A DNA stretch of 9,423 nucleotides from assembly GCA_038244535.1 (NCBI GenBank), contig JBBRTJ010000116.1:1-9423 (forward strand). The letters are read 5' to 3'. Below the pieces are notes generated by a model. The model saw only the letters and a list, made by a program, of their open reading frames with translations, searched no databases and was not told the origin of the DNA. The stretch comes from JBBRTJ01 sp038244535. GTDB taxonomy: Bacteria; Actinomycetota; Acidimicrobiia; Acidimicrobiales; Ilumatobacteraceae. Every line of letters starts with the position of its first letter. Position 1 is the stretch's first letter. Below, piece by piece: positions 1 through 6,576 of this stretch. The position numbers and the translations under genes were made by a program.

Positions 1-881
1 AGCGGGAACACGACACCGAGGGCCGGGTTGGCGTCCACCGAGTTGAACGCGGCAACGCTGAGGATGATGGCCGCTACAAGGGTGATCTCGTAGCTCTCGA
101 ACAGGTCGGCGGCCATGCCGGCGCAGTCGCCCACGTTGTCGCCCACGTTGTCGGCGATGGTGGCGGGGTTGCGAGGATCGTCCTCGGGGATGCCGGCCTC
201 GACCTTGCCGACGAGGTCGGCGCCGACGTCGGCGGCCTTGGTGAAGATGCCGCCGCCGACGCGCAGGAACAGCGCGAGCAGCGAGCCGCCGAACCCGAAC
301 CCGACGAGGATCGCCGAGGCCGTGTTCTGGAAGACCATGATGATGAGGGTGGCGCCGAGGAGGCCGAGGCCGACGGTGAACATGCCGGCGACGCCGCCGG
401 TGCGAAACGCCACCTTGAGCGCGGCGGGCATCGACCCGGTCTTGGCGGCGGCGGCGGTGCGCACGTTGCCCCGCGTGGCCAGCGTCATGCCGATGTAGCC
501 GGTGAGGCCGGACAGGAAGCAGCCCAGGATGAACGCCAGCGTGCGGAACGTGCCGGACTGGAAGAACGTCAGCGCCGTCGAGCCGTCGGGCTTGTTCACC
601 TCGACGGAGGTGACGAACACCACGATGGCGACCGGTACGAGGATGATCCCGATCGTGCGGAACTGCCGCTTCAAGTAGGCGAGCGCGCCCTCTTGGATGG
701 CGGTGGCGATCTCGATCATCTTGGGCGTGCCCTGATCGGCGGCCAGCACGCCCTTCATCAGGGAGAACCCGACGGCGATGGCCAGGAGCGCCGAAAGGGC
801 CGAGAGGATCAGGACGACCCACTCACCCCCGTTCAGTTCGAATGCTTGGTAGCCGCCTTCGGCAGCGAAGAGGTTGAGCAC
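1..881 (-). CDS. hppA: Membrane-bound ion-translocating pyrophosphatase, N-terminal part (cut by window edge)
   Basis: This integral membrane enzyme hydrolyses cytoplasmic pyrophosphate and uses the energy to pump H+ (or Na+) across the membrane. Translating the minus strand from a GTG at 881 gives 293 codons before the window edge; the family is usually about 700-800 residues, so well under half is present. Hydrophobic segments lie at about residues 22-42, 77-93, 114-134, 163-183 and 189-206. The family signature follows: GGGIFTKAADVGADLVGK at 209-226, then PEDDPRNP at 232-239 and DNVGDNVGD at 244-252, whose acidic residues bind Mg-pyrophosphate. A GAGGGA ribosome site at 887-892, five bases before the GTG, supports this start. 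The residues that decide K+ dependence and H+ versus Na+ specificity lie beyond the window, so the ion is unresolved. It is transcribed divergently from kynA. Family assignment is very secure. Confidence 0.95.
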   Translation of the reverse strand, partial: MLNLFAAEGGYQAFELNGGEWVVLILSALSALLAIAVGFSLMKGVLAADQGTPKMIEIATAIQEGALAYLKRQFRTIGIILVPVAIVVFVTSVEVNKPDGSTALTFFQSGTFRTLAFILGCFLSGLTGYIGMTLATRGNVRTAAAAKTGSMPAALKVAFRTGGVAGMFTVGLGLLGATLIIMVFQNTASAILVGFGFGGSLLALFLRVGGGIFTKAADVGADLVGKVEAGIPEDDPRNPATIADNVGDNVGDCAGMAADLFESYEITLVAAIILSVAAFNSVDANPALGVVFP

Positions 882-886
882 CGGTG

Positions 887-892
887 TCCCTC
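887..892 (-). promoter_or_regulatory. Ribosome binding site supporting the GTG start of hppA
   Basis: Minus-strand GAGGGA lies five bases upstream of the GTG at 881. No ATG fits in this position, and starting at the first internal ATG (residue 42) would delete the first membrane segment, so the site favours the GTG start. Confidence 0.6.
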
Positions 893-945
893 GGGAGTCG
901 TCGGTCCGGCGCGGGTGCCCCGGATCTGTGCGAACAGCGGCGCGG

Positions 946-976
946 ATCATAGGAGAGCCGCCGCGGGCACCGTGAA
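946..976 (-). promoter_or_regulatory. Candidate promoter for hppA
   Basis: On the minus strand TATGAT (946-951) differs from the consensus -10 box by one base. It is preceded, with a long 19-base spacer, by TTCACG (971-976) as a weak -35. Initiation would fall near 939 and give a leader of about 58 bases carrying the GAGGGA ribosome site. The -10 box is good and the -35 poor. The call is inference from sequence only. Confidence 0.4.
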
Positions 977-987
977 ACGGTCGTGCC
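966..987. repeat. Imperfect palindrome in the hppA-kynA divergent region, possible operator
   Basis: ACCGT (969-973) and ACGGT (977-981) form a perfect inverted repeat around GAA. Three further pairs, GGC (966-968) with GCC (985-987), extend it if three bases are bulged out. It overlaps the candidate -35 box of hppA and lies 42 bases before the kynA start, a position suited to a repressor or activator of either gene. No known operator consensus is recognised. Confidence 0.3.
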
Positions 988-1028
988 GGCGTCGGCCGCA
1001 AGTGACGCTCGCCCGCGAGGATGGAGCG

Positions 1029-1874
1029 ATGGAAGACAACGTGCAACCTCGCTCCGGGGCACCCGAGGGAGCCCAGCTCGACTTCTCCGGAGCCATGTCG
1101 TACGGCGACTACCTCGACCTGGATCGCTTGCTCGCGGCACAGCACCCGCGCTCGCCGGCCCACGACGAACTGCTCTTCATCGTGCAGCACCAGGCGACGG
1201 AGCTCTGGTTGAAGCTCGCACTCCACGAGTTGCGGGCGGCGCGTGCCCACCTCGCCGCCGACGATCTTGCTCCCGCGTTCAAGATGCTGGCCCGTGTGAG
1301 CCGGATCATGGCTCAGCTCGTGCAGTCCTGGGACGTGCTGGCGACCCTCACCCCGAGCGAGTACTCGATGTTCCGCCCTTCCCTGGGGGCGTCGTCGGGG
1401 TTCCAGAGCTACCAGTACCGCTCGATCGAGTTCGTGCTCGGCAACAAGTCGGTGGCGTTGGTCGAACCGCACCGGCACCGCCCAGACCTGGCGGGGCCGC
1501 TCGACTCGCTGCTGGCCGAGCCGTCGCTGTACGACGAGGCGCTGCGGCTCCTGGCTCGCCGTGGGTTCGCGCTCGGCCCGGCGGTGACCGACCGCGACTG
1601 GGCCTTGCCACACCCGGCCACCCCGACGGTCGAGGCCGCGTGGCGCGAGGTGTACCGCGATCCGACGACCTACTGGGATCTCTACGAATTGGCCGAGGAC
1701 CTCGTCGACCTCGAAGACGCCATCCGCCAGTGGAGGTTCCGCCACCTGACCACCGTCGAGCGTGTCATCGGTGCCAAGCGGGGCACCGGGGGAACGCAAG
1801 GCGTCGGGTACCTCAGGGCGGCACTCGACGTGGTGCTCTTCCCCGAGCTCTGGTCGGTGCGCACCGCGCTCTGA
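1029..1874 (+). CDS. kynA: Tryptophan 2,3-dioxygenase
   Basis: This cytoplasmic haem enzyme inserts O2 into the indole ring of L-tryptophan to give N-formylkynurenine, the first and usually rate-limiting step of the kynurenine pathway. The 281-residue product has the usual bacterial length. Numbering runs one behind the Xanthomonas enzyme, and the known active-site residues are present: F50 and distal H54 in FIVQHQATELWLK (50-62), Y112 and the substrate-carboxylate R116 in YSMFR (112-116), SGFQSYQYR at 123-131, the proximal haem ligand H239 in WRFRHLTTVERVIGAKRG (235-252), and T253 in GTGG. I chose the ATG at 1029 because GAGG (1017-1020) lies eight bases upstream and the alignment begins soon after. 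A longer in-frame reading back to 693 would overlap the divergent hppA gene. No kynurenine formamidase or kynureninase gene is next to it. It lies 113 bp upstream of, and on the same strand as, sdhCAB. Confidence 0.95.
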   Translation: MEDNVQPRSGAPEGAQLDFSGAMSYGDYLDLDRLLAAQHPRSPAHDELLFIVQHQATELWLKLALHELRAARAHLAADDLAPAFKMLARVSRIMAQLVQSWDVLATLTPSEYSMFRPSLGASSGFQSYQYRSIEFVLGNKSVALVEPHRHRPDLAGPLDSLLAEPSLYDEALRLLARRGFALGPAVTDRDWALPHPATPTVEAAWREVYRDPTTYWDLYELAEDLVDLEDAIRQWRFRHLTTVERVIGAKRGTGGTQGVGYLRAALDVVLFPELWSVRTAL

Positions 1875-1909
1875 CCAGGAGCGGAGCCCTCGGAGCCAAG
1901 CGTCACCGC

Positions 1910-1936
1910 CCCCGCTTGCGGGTCCGCCGAGCGGGG
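1910..1936 (+). other. Stem-loop between kynA and sdhC (possible terminator or attenuator)
   Basis: CCCCGCT (1910-1916) and AGCGGGG (1930-1936) are a perfect 7-base inverted repeat with a 13-base loop. An alternative, tighter pairing of CCCGC with GCGGG (1911-1915 and 1918-1922) would leave only a two-base loop. No T-run follows, so it is not a classical intrinsic terminator. It could end the kynA message or act on sdh expression. A short direct repeat, CGGAGCC, occurs just before it at 1882-1888 and 1891-1897. Confidence 0.35.
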
Positions 1937-1941
1937 ATGTG

Positions 1942-1947
1942 TACGTT
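1942..1947 (+). promoter_or_regulatory. Candidate -10 box of the sdhCAB promoter
   Basis: TACGTT fits the TAnnnT pattern of high-GC actinobacterial promoters. It would start transcription about 35 bases before the sdhC ATG, leaving room for the AAAGGA ribosome site. The nearest -35-like hexamer, TTGCGG (1916-1921), is 20 bases away, longer than usual, and lies partly within the stem-loop. If real, a separate sdh promoter makes co-transcription with kynA unnecessary. Confidence 0.3.
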
Positions 1948-1987
1948 TGCAAAGGCCCACCACCCGGTGCTCAAAGGACACAGACGA

Positions 1988-2728
1988 ATGGCGCAGGTAC
2001 TGGCTCCCCGGAAGCCCTACTCCGGTCCGTCGAAGCAGCGGCAAAAGGGCCCCTTCCTGCTCGAGCTGTGGCGATCGACGACCGGCAAGAAGTACCTGAT
2101 GGCCATCACCGGCGTCATCGGCATGGCCTTCGTCTTCGGCCACATGGTCGGCAACTTGAAGATGTACCTCGGCCCCGAGGAGTTCAACCACTACGCCGAG
2201 TTCCTGCGTGAGCTGCTCGTGCCGATCATGCCCCGCACCGTGGCGCTGTGGCTGCTGCGGGGGGTACTGATCATCTCGCTCGTGGTGCACGTGAGCTGCG
2301 CGTACTCGTTGACGATGGTCAACCGGCGGGCCCGCCCCGTCGGCTACCAGAGCCCGCGTGACTACATCGCCGCCAACTGGGCCAGCCGCACGATGCGCTG
2401 GACCGGGGTCATCGTGCTGCTCTTCCTCGCCTTCCACCTCTCGGACCTGACCTGGGGCTTCGCCAACCCCGACTTCGAGCGGGGCTTGGCGTACCAGAAC
2501 CTCGCCGCCAGCCTCGACCGGTGGCCGGTGGCGATCCTCTACATGGTGTCGATGATCGCCCTGGGCTTCCACCTGTGGCACGGCGGCTGGAGCCTGTTCC
2601 AGAGCCTGGGGCTCAACAACCCGCGACTCAACAAGTGGCGTCGCTGGTTCGCTGACGGGTTCGCCCTCGTGATCGTGATCCCCAACCTGTCGGTCCCCAT
2701 CGCTGTGCTCGCCGGCATCGTCGGCTAG
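1988..2728 (+). CDS. sdhC: Succinate dehydrogenase cytochrome b558 subunit (type B, five helices)
   Basis: This membrane anchor of succinate:quinone oxidoreductase passes electrons from the iron-sulfur subunit to the quinone, probably menaquinone, through b haems. The 246-residue protein has five hydrophobic segments at about 37-60, 84-110, 138-158, 180-204 and 221-245. This is the single-subunit b558 arrangement known from Bacillus and many actinobacteria, so no sdhD is expected. H52, H101, H150 and H195, one in each of the first four helices, match the four axial ligands of the two haems in the Bacillus protein. The ATG at 1988 follows AAAGGA (1973-1978) by nine bases. An in-frame ATG at 1937 would add 17 residues but overlaps the candidate -10 box and lacks a good ribosome site. 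The gene is first of sdhCAB, and its TAG stop overlaps the sdhA Shine-Dalgarno sequence. Confidence 0.93.
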   Translation: MAQVLAPRKPYSGPSKQRQKGPFLLELWRSTTGKKYLMAITGVIGMAFVFGHMVGNLKMYLGPEEFNHYAEFLRELLVPIMPRTVALWLLRGVLIISLVVHVSCAYSLTMVNRRARPVGYQSPRDYIAANWASRTMRWTGVIVLLFLAFHLSDLTWGFANPDFERGLAYQNLAASLDRWPVAILYMVSMIALGFHLWHGGWSLFQSLGLNNPRLNKWRRWFADGFALVIVIPNLSVPIAVLAGIVG

Positions 2729-2733
2729 GAGGT
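2727..2733 (+). promoter_or_regulatory. Strong Shine-Dalgarno of sdhA overlapping the sdhC stop
   Basis: AGGAGGT, a near-perfect match to the 16S rRNA anti-Shine-Dalgarno, sits eight bases before the sdhA ATG at 2742. It shares its first two bases with the sdhC TAG stop. This suggests ribosomes ending on sdhC can re-initiate efficiently on sdhA. Confidence 0.75.
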
Positions 2734-2741
2734 CGATCCCC

Positions 2742-4664
2742 ATGGACCCACTGCTCGACCCGAAGGTGCCCTCCGGCCCGATCGAAGACCGCTGGAGCGA
2801 TTACAAGTTCCACGCCAAGCTCGTGAATCCGTCCAACCGCCGCAAGTACGAGGTCATCGTCGTCGGCTCCGGTCTGGCCGGGGCCTCGGCGGCAGCCACG
2901 CTCGGCGAGCTCGGCTACAAGGTCAAGGTCTTCACGTTTCATGACTCGCCTCGTCGGGCGCACTCGATCGCCGCTCAGGGTGGCATCAACGGCGCCAAGA
3001 ACTACCGGGGAGACGGCGACAGCGTCTACCGCCTCTTCTACGACACCGTGAAGGGCGGCGACTACCGCAGCCGCGAGTCCAACGTGTACCGCCTCGCCGA
3101 GGTCAGCGGCGACATCATCGACCAATGCGCGGCCCAGGGGGTGCCCTTTGCTCGCGAGTACGGCGGCCTGCTCGACAACCGCAGCTTCGGCGGTGCCCAG
3201 GTGGCCCGGACGTTCTACGCCCGGGGACAGACCGGTCAGCAGCTCCTGCTCGGCGCTTACCAGGCCCTCGCCCGTCAGATCGGCCTCGGCAACGTCACGC
3301 TCTACAGCCGCATCGAGCTCCTCGACGTCGTGGTCGTCGACGGCACGTGCGCCGGCATCGTGACCCGCGACCTCGTGACCGGCCAGATCGAGAGCCACTC
3401 CGCGCATGCCACCGTGCTCGCGACCGGTGGCTACTCCAACGTCTTCTACCTGTCCACGAACGCCATGGCCTGCAACGTCACCGCGGCGTGGCGGGCCCAC
3501 CGTCGGGGGGCGCTGTTCGCCAACCCGTGCTTCACCCAGATCCACCCGACCTGCATCCCGGCCAGCGACGAGTTCCAGTCGAAGCTCACGCTCATGAGCG
3601 AATCGCTCAGAAACGACGGCCGCATCTGGGTTCCCAAGGAGGCGGGCGACAAGCGCGCGCCGGGGCAGATCCCCGAGGCGGAGCGCGACTACTACCTCGA
3701 GCGCAAGTACCCGTCGTTCGGCAACCTGGTGCCCCGGGACGTGGCCAGTCGCAACGCCAAGACCTTGATGGACAAGGGCCATGGCGTCGGCCCTCTCGAG
3801 AACGGCGTGTACCTCGACTTCTCCGAGGCCATCAACCGGCTCGGCAAGAAGGTCATCGAGGAGCGCTACGGCAACCTGTTCGAGATGTACGAGCGCATCA
3901 CCGGCGAGGACCCCTACACCCAGCCGATGCGCATCTACCCCGCCGTTCACTACACGATGGGCGGGTTGTGGGTCGACTACGAGCTGCAGACCACCGTGCC
4001 CGGGCTCTTCGCGTTGGGTGAGGCCAACTTCTCCGATCACGGCGCCAATCGGCTCGGGGCCAGCGCGCTGATGCAAGGCCTGGCCGACGGCTACTTCGTG
4101 CTGCCATCGACCATCACCAACTACCTCGTGCCCCAGCTCGGCAAGGCGCCCGTGCCCACCACGCACGACGCCTTCAGGGCCGCTGAGATCGAGGTCAACG
4201 AGCGCTACCGGCACTACCTCGACATCAAGGGCACCCGATCCGTCGACTACTTCCATCGCGAGCTCGGCAAGATCATGTGGGACTACTGCGGCATGGAGCG
4301 GACCCGTGAGGGCCTCGAGAAGGCGCTGGCCGAGATCCCCGGGCTGTACGCCGAGTTCCAGAAGGACCTGCGGGTCCTGGGCGACGGTGAATCGGTCAAC
4401 CAGTCGCTCGAGAAGGCCGGCCGGGTCGACGACTTCTTCCAGCTCGCCATGCTCATGTGCCGTGATGCGCTCGAGCGCAACGAGTCGTGCGGCGGGCACT
4501 TCCGGGGCGAGTTCCAGACCGACGAGGGCGAGGCCCAGCGCGACGACGAGCACTACGCCCACGTCTCGGCCTGGGAGTGGAGCGGTGACCCGCTGGCACC
4601 GGCGCTTCACATCGAGCCGCTCGAGTTCGAGTACGTCAAGCTCACGCAGCGCAGCTACAAGTAG
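2742..4664 (+). CDS. sdhA: Succinate dehydrogenase flavoprotein subunit
   Basis: This peripheral, cytoplasm-facing subunit oxidises succinate to fumarate (or the reverse) on covalently bound FAD and hands electrons to SdhB. The product has 640 residues, full length for the type-B form, with the N-terminal lead-in (about 1-35) common in this group. The dinucleotide-binding motif GSGLAG lies at 42-47. H74 in RRAHSIAAQGG (71-81) is the covalent FAD attachment site. Substrate and proton-relay residues by family alignment are H268 in HPT (268-270), R332 in PRDVASR (331-337), H403 in HYTMGG (403-408) and R437 in GANRLGASALMQG (434-446). A conserved C-terminal HFR lies at 586-588. The gene follows sdhC by 13 bp and precedes sdhB by 13 bp, with a very strong ribosome site. 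It could work as a fumarate reductase, but a kynA neighbour and no anaerobic genes favour succinate oxidation; that direction is inference. Confidence 0.97.
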   Translation: MDPLLDPKVPSGPIEDRWSDYKFHAKLVNPSNRRKYEVIVVGSGLAGASAAATLGELGYKVKVFTFHDSPRRAHSIAAQGGINGAKNYRGDGDSVYRLFYDTVKGGDYRSRESNVYRLAEVSGDIIDQCAAQGVPFAREYGGLLDNRSFGGAQVARTFYARGQTGQQLLLGAYQALARQIGLGNVTLYSRIELLDVVVVDGTCAGIVTRDLVTGQIESHSAHATVLATGGYSNVFYLSTNAMACNVTAAWRAHRRGALFANPCFTQIHPTCIPASDEFQSKLTLMSESLRNDGRIWVPKEAGDKRAPGQIPEAERDYYLERKYPSFGNLVPRDVASRNAKTLMDKGHGVGPLENGVYLDFSEAINRLGKKVIEERYGNLFEMYERITGEDPYTQPMRIYPAVHYTMGGLWVDYELQTTVPGLFALGEANFSDHGANRLGASALMQGLADGYFVLPSTITNYLVPQLGKAPVPTTHDAFRAAEIEVNERYRHYLDIKGTRSVDYFHRELGKIMWDYCGMERTREGLEKALAEIPGLYAEFQKDLRVLGDGESVNQSLEKAGRVDDFFQLAMLMCRDALERNESCGGHFRGEFQTDEGEAQRDDEHYAHVSAWEWSGDPLAPALHIEPLEFEYVKLTQRSYK

Positions 4665-4677
4665 GGGCGAAGGCACC

Positions 4678-5454
4678 ATGGCCACCACGATCAACCTCAC
4701 CCTTCGCGTCTGGCGCCAGGAGGGCCCGAACGACCCCGGTCGCTTCGAGACCTACCCCGCCCCTGGCATCAGCGAGGACATGTCGTTCCTCGAGATGCTC
4801 GACGTCGTCAACGAGCGCCTCAACGCTCAGGGTTCCGAGCCGTTCACGTTCGACCACGACTGCCGCGAGGGCATCTGCGGCACCTGCTCGCTCATGATCG
4901 ACGGCAAGGCGCATGGCCCGCAGCAGGGCACGGCGACGTGCCAGTTGCACATGCGCAAGTTCACCGACGGCCAGACCGTCACCATCGAGCCGTGGCGAGC
5001 CGCTTCGTTCCCGGTGGTCAGGGACCTGATGGTCGACCGGTCGGCGTTCGATCGGATCGTCGAGTCCGGCGGCTTCATCTCGGCCCCCACCGGCGCCGCC
5101 CGCGACGCCAACAACACCTTGGTCCCGAAGCCCGTGTCCGATGCGGCGATGGATGCCGCGGCCTGCATCGGGTGTGGGGCCTGCGTCGCCGCCTGTCCCA
5201 ACGGTGCGGCGCAACTGTTCACCTCGGCCAAGGTGGCGCACCTCAACGTGCTGCCGCAGGGTCAGCCCGAGCGGTACTCGCGGGTCATCGCCATGGTCGA
5301 CACCATGGAGGAGCTGTTCGGCTCGTGCACCAACCACGGTGAGTGCCAGGAGGCGTGCCCGAAGTCGATCAGCGTCGACTTCATCGCGCTGATGAACCGT
5401 GACTACCGGCGGGCCTTGCGCAAGAACCCCCGGCTGCTGTCACAGCGCGACTGA
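4678..5454 (+). CDS. sdhB: Succinate dehydrogenase iron-sulfur subunit
   Basis: This subunit bridges flavin and cytochrome b with three iron-sulfur clusters. The 258-residue protein has a plant-ferredoxin-like N-terminal domain with C62, C67, C70 and C88 for the [2Fe-2S] cluster, all four being cysteines. The C-terminal bacterial-ferredoxin domain has C163, C166 and C169 in CIGCGACVAACP (163-174) plus C227 for [4Fe-4S], and C173, C217 and C223 for [3Fe-4S]. No ligand is missing. The ATG at 4678 is preceded by GAAGG (4669-4673) at a short spacing and begins the family's first beta strand. A longer upstream reading in this frame would lie inside sdhA and is discarded. It is the last gene of sdhCAB, and its stop codon is part of a terminator-like hairpin shared with the convergent dioxygenase gene. 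Confidence 0.97.
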   Translation: MATTINLTLRVWRQEGPNDPGRFETYPAPGISEDMSFLEMLDVVNERLNAQGSEPFTFDHDCREGICGTCSLMIDGKAHGPQQGTATCQLHMRKFTDGQTVTIEPWRAASFPVVRDLMVDRSAFDRIVESGGFISAPTGAARDANNTLVPKPVSDAAMDAAACIGCGACVAACPNGAAQLFTSAKVAHLNVLPQGQPERYSRVIAMVDTMEELFGSCTNHGECQEACPKSISVDFIALMNRDYRRALRKNPRLLSQRD

Positions 5455-5469
5455 GCGGCCGACGCTCAG
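5451..5469. terminator. Bidirectional hairpin between sdhB and the convergent dioxygenase gene
   Basis: CTGAGCG (5451-5457) and CGCTCAG (5463-5469) form a perfect 7-bp stem around the five-base loop GCCGA. The stem includes the sdhB stop codon and fills most of the 19-bp gap between the two stop codons. There is no T-run, which is common for actinobacterial terminators. Being an inverted repeat at a tail-to-tail junction, it could end transcripts from either side. Confidence 0.55.
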
Positions 5470-5473
5470 GCGG

Positions 5474-6544
5474 TCATGACCCGGCGAAGGCCGGGTGCGC
5501 GTCGAGCTCGGTCGAGCCGCGCATCTCGGCCATCGCGACCGCGATCTTGCGGGGGCCTTTGAACGGCCAGCGGGCATGCGACACCCGCATGTTGTCGATC
5601 ATGATGATGTCGCCCACCTGCCAGGGGAACGCCACGCAGTGCTCGTCGAACACGCGAGCCAGCGTGTCCATGTGCTCTTGCGGGATCGGCGTGCCGTCGC
5701 CGAACACGACGTTGCGGGGCAGGTCGTCCACGTCGACGATCGACAGCAGTGCCTCGCGGGTCGCCGTGGGCACCTGGCTGATGTGGTGGATCTGCACCTG
5801 GTTGAAGAAGACCTTCTCGCCGGTGATGTGGTGCGGACGAACGGCGGGCGCCGGGTTCTTGATGCGAAGGTGGCCCTTGTCGGTCCACTCGCAGATCATC
5901 CCGCTGCCGGAGCAGATGGCCTCGACCTCAGCCGGATCGTCGGTCTTGAAGAAGTCCTGCCAGCTCACGTCGACGCCGGGCACGAAGTTGCGCACGTACA
6001 TCAGGCCCTTGGTCTCGAACGTCTCGACGAGGTCCGCCGGCAGCCAGTGCATCAAGGCGCGCACGTCAAGGATCGGTGTCTCGCCGCCTTCCTCGGCCAC
6101 GATCATCGAGAAGAAGAACTGCTTGGTGGGCCAGCGGGGGAGGTGCGAGCTCTCGTTGTGGAACAGGATCGGGATCTCAGGGGGATAAGGCGTCGACTGG
6201 TAGATCTTGGTGCTGGCGCCTTCGCGGGGCAGGTCGCCGTAGTCACCGAACAGCTCCGGGCACAGCGCCGACGCCACCGCCTCGAACTCGCTGGCCAGCG
6301 TGAGGCCGAAGCCCCGGAACAGCACTGCACCGTGCTGCAGGAGCCACGCATCGACCTGCTCACGGTGATCAGCGGCCCAGGCGGCCAGGTCGACATCGGC
6401 GACAGCGGGCTGGACGACGAGGGGGGTCTCGCCCTCGACCCCGGGGAGCAGTGACGTGGTGACGAGCTCGGTCGAGGCCACGTCGACGGCCTTGCGGCGA
6501 GCGCCCCGGATGCCCCCGAGGCCGCTGGACTGCTGCATGGTCAT
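5474..6544 (-). CDS. TauD/TfdA-superfamily Fe(II)/2-oxoglutarate dioxygenase, SyrP-like hydroxylase
   Basis: The predicted reaction couples 2-oxoglutarate decarboxylation to hydroxylation of a small substrate in the cytoplasm. The 356-residue protein carries the facial triad H129 and E131 in FHNESSH (128-134) with distal H323 in DNMRVSHARWP (317-327). R332, nine residues later, is the likely 2-oxoglutarate carboxylate anchor. GGETPILDVR (153-162) and the final GPRKIAVAM (330-338) are typical. An HxE rather than HxD triad, with this spacing, resembles SyrP-type amino-acid beta-hydroxylases of nonribosomal peptide pathways more than taurine dioxygenase. No peptide synthetase or sulfonate genes are visible, so the substrate is unknown. 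I start at the ATG at 6544, six bases after AGGAG. The ATG at 6550 abuts that site, and a GTG at 6568 would place the site inside the gene. It lies 93 bp downstream of a same-strand glycoside hydrolase. Confidence 0.88.
   Translation of the reverse strand: MTMQQSSGLGGIRGARRKAVDVASTELVTTSLLPGVEGETPLVVQPAVADVDLAAWAADHREQVDAWLLQHGAVLFRGFGLTLASEFEAVASALCPELFGDYGDLPREGASTKIYQSTPYPPEIPILFHNESSHLPRWPTKQFFFSMIVAEEGGETPILDVRALMHWLPADLVETFETKGLMYVRNFVPGVDVSWQDFFKTDDPAEVEAICSGSGMICEWTDKGHLRIKNPAPAVRPHHITGEKVFFNQVQIHHISQVPTATREALLSIVDVDDLPRNVVFGDGTPIPQEHMDTLARVFDEHCVAFPWQVGDIIMIDNMRVSHARWPFKGPRKIAVAMAEMRGSTELDAHPAFAGS
5479..5496. terminator. Second perfect hairpin at the sdhB/dioxygenase junction
   Basis: ACCCGGC (5479-5485) and GCCGGGT (5490-5496) pair perfectly around the four-base loop GAAG. 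It lies inside the last codons of the dioxygenase gene, ten bases beyond the first hairpin and 25 bases after the sdhB stop. It is very GC-rich and stable, and could be the main 3' end of the sdh message. Because it is coding on the other strand, partial coincidence is possible. Confidence 0.45.
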
Positions 6545-6550
6545 GGGCAT

Positions 6551-6555
6551 CTCCT
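6551..6555 (-). promoter_or_regulatory. Ribosome binding site deciding the dioxygenase start
   Basis: Minus-strand AGGAG lies six bases before the ATG at 6544, zero before the ATG at 6550 and twelve before the ATG at 6538. Only 6544 has normal spacing, so three closely spaced ATGs resolve to the middle one. Confidence 0.6.
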
Positions 6556-6576
6556 GGTGATCGTCCACGGGTCAGC

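Noticed and set aside
115..498. A 127-codon plus-strand open frame
   Set aside because: It is antisense to the pyrophosphatase signature region, and its Pro/Ala/Ser/Arg-rich translation is a shadow of that gene.
693..1028. N-terminal extension of the tryptophan dioxygenase frame back to 693, and a frame from 983 into sdhC
   Set aside because: The extensions overlap the divergent hppA gene or kynA, have no conserved content, and the 1029 and 1988 starts have good ribosome sites and match family N-termini.
2628..4700. A 690-codon minus-strand open frame opposite sdhA
   Set aside because: The translation is repetitive (Val, Leu, Glu, His, Asp) without domains, and the plus strand encodes a complete SdhA with all catalytic residues. 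Long antisense frames are usual in high-GC DNA.
5495..6454. A 319-codon plus-strand open frame opposite the dioxygenase
   Set aside because: Its composition is that of an antisense shadow, and the minus-strand dioxygenase has a complete iron-binding triad and cofactor motif.
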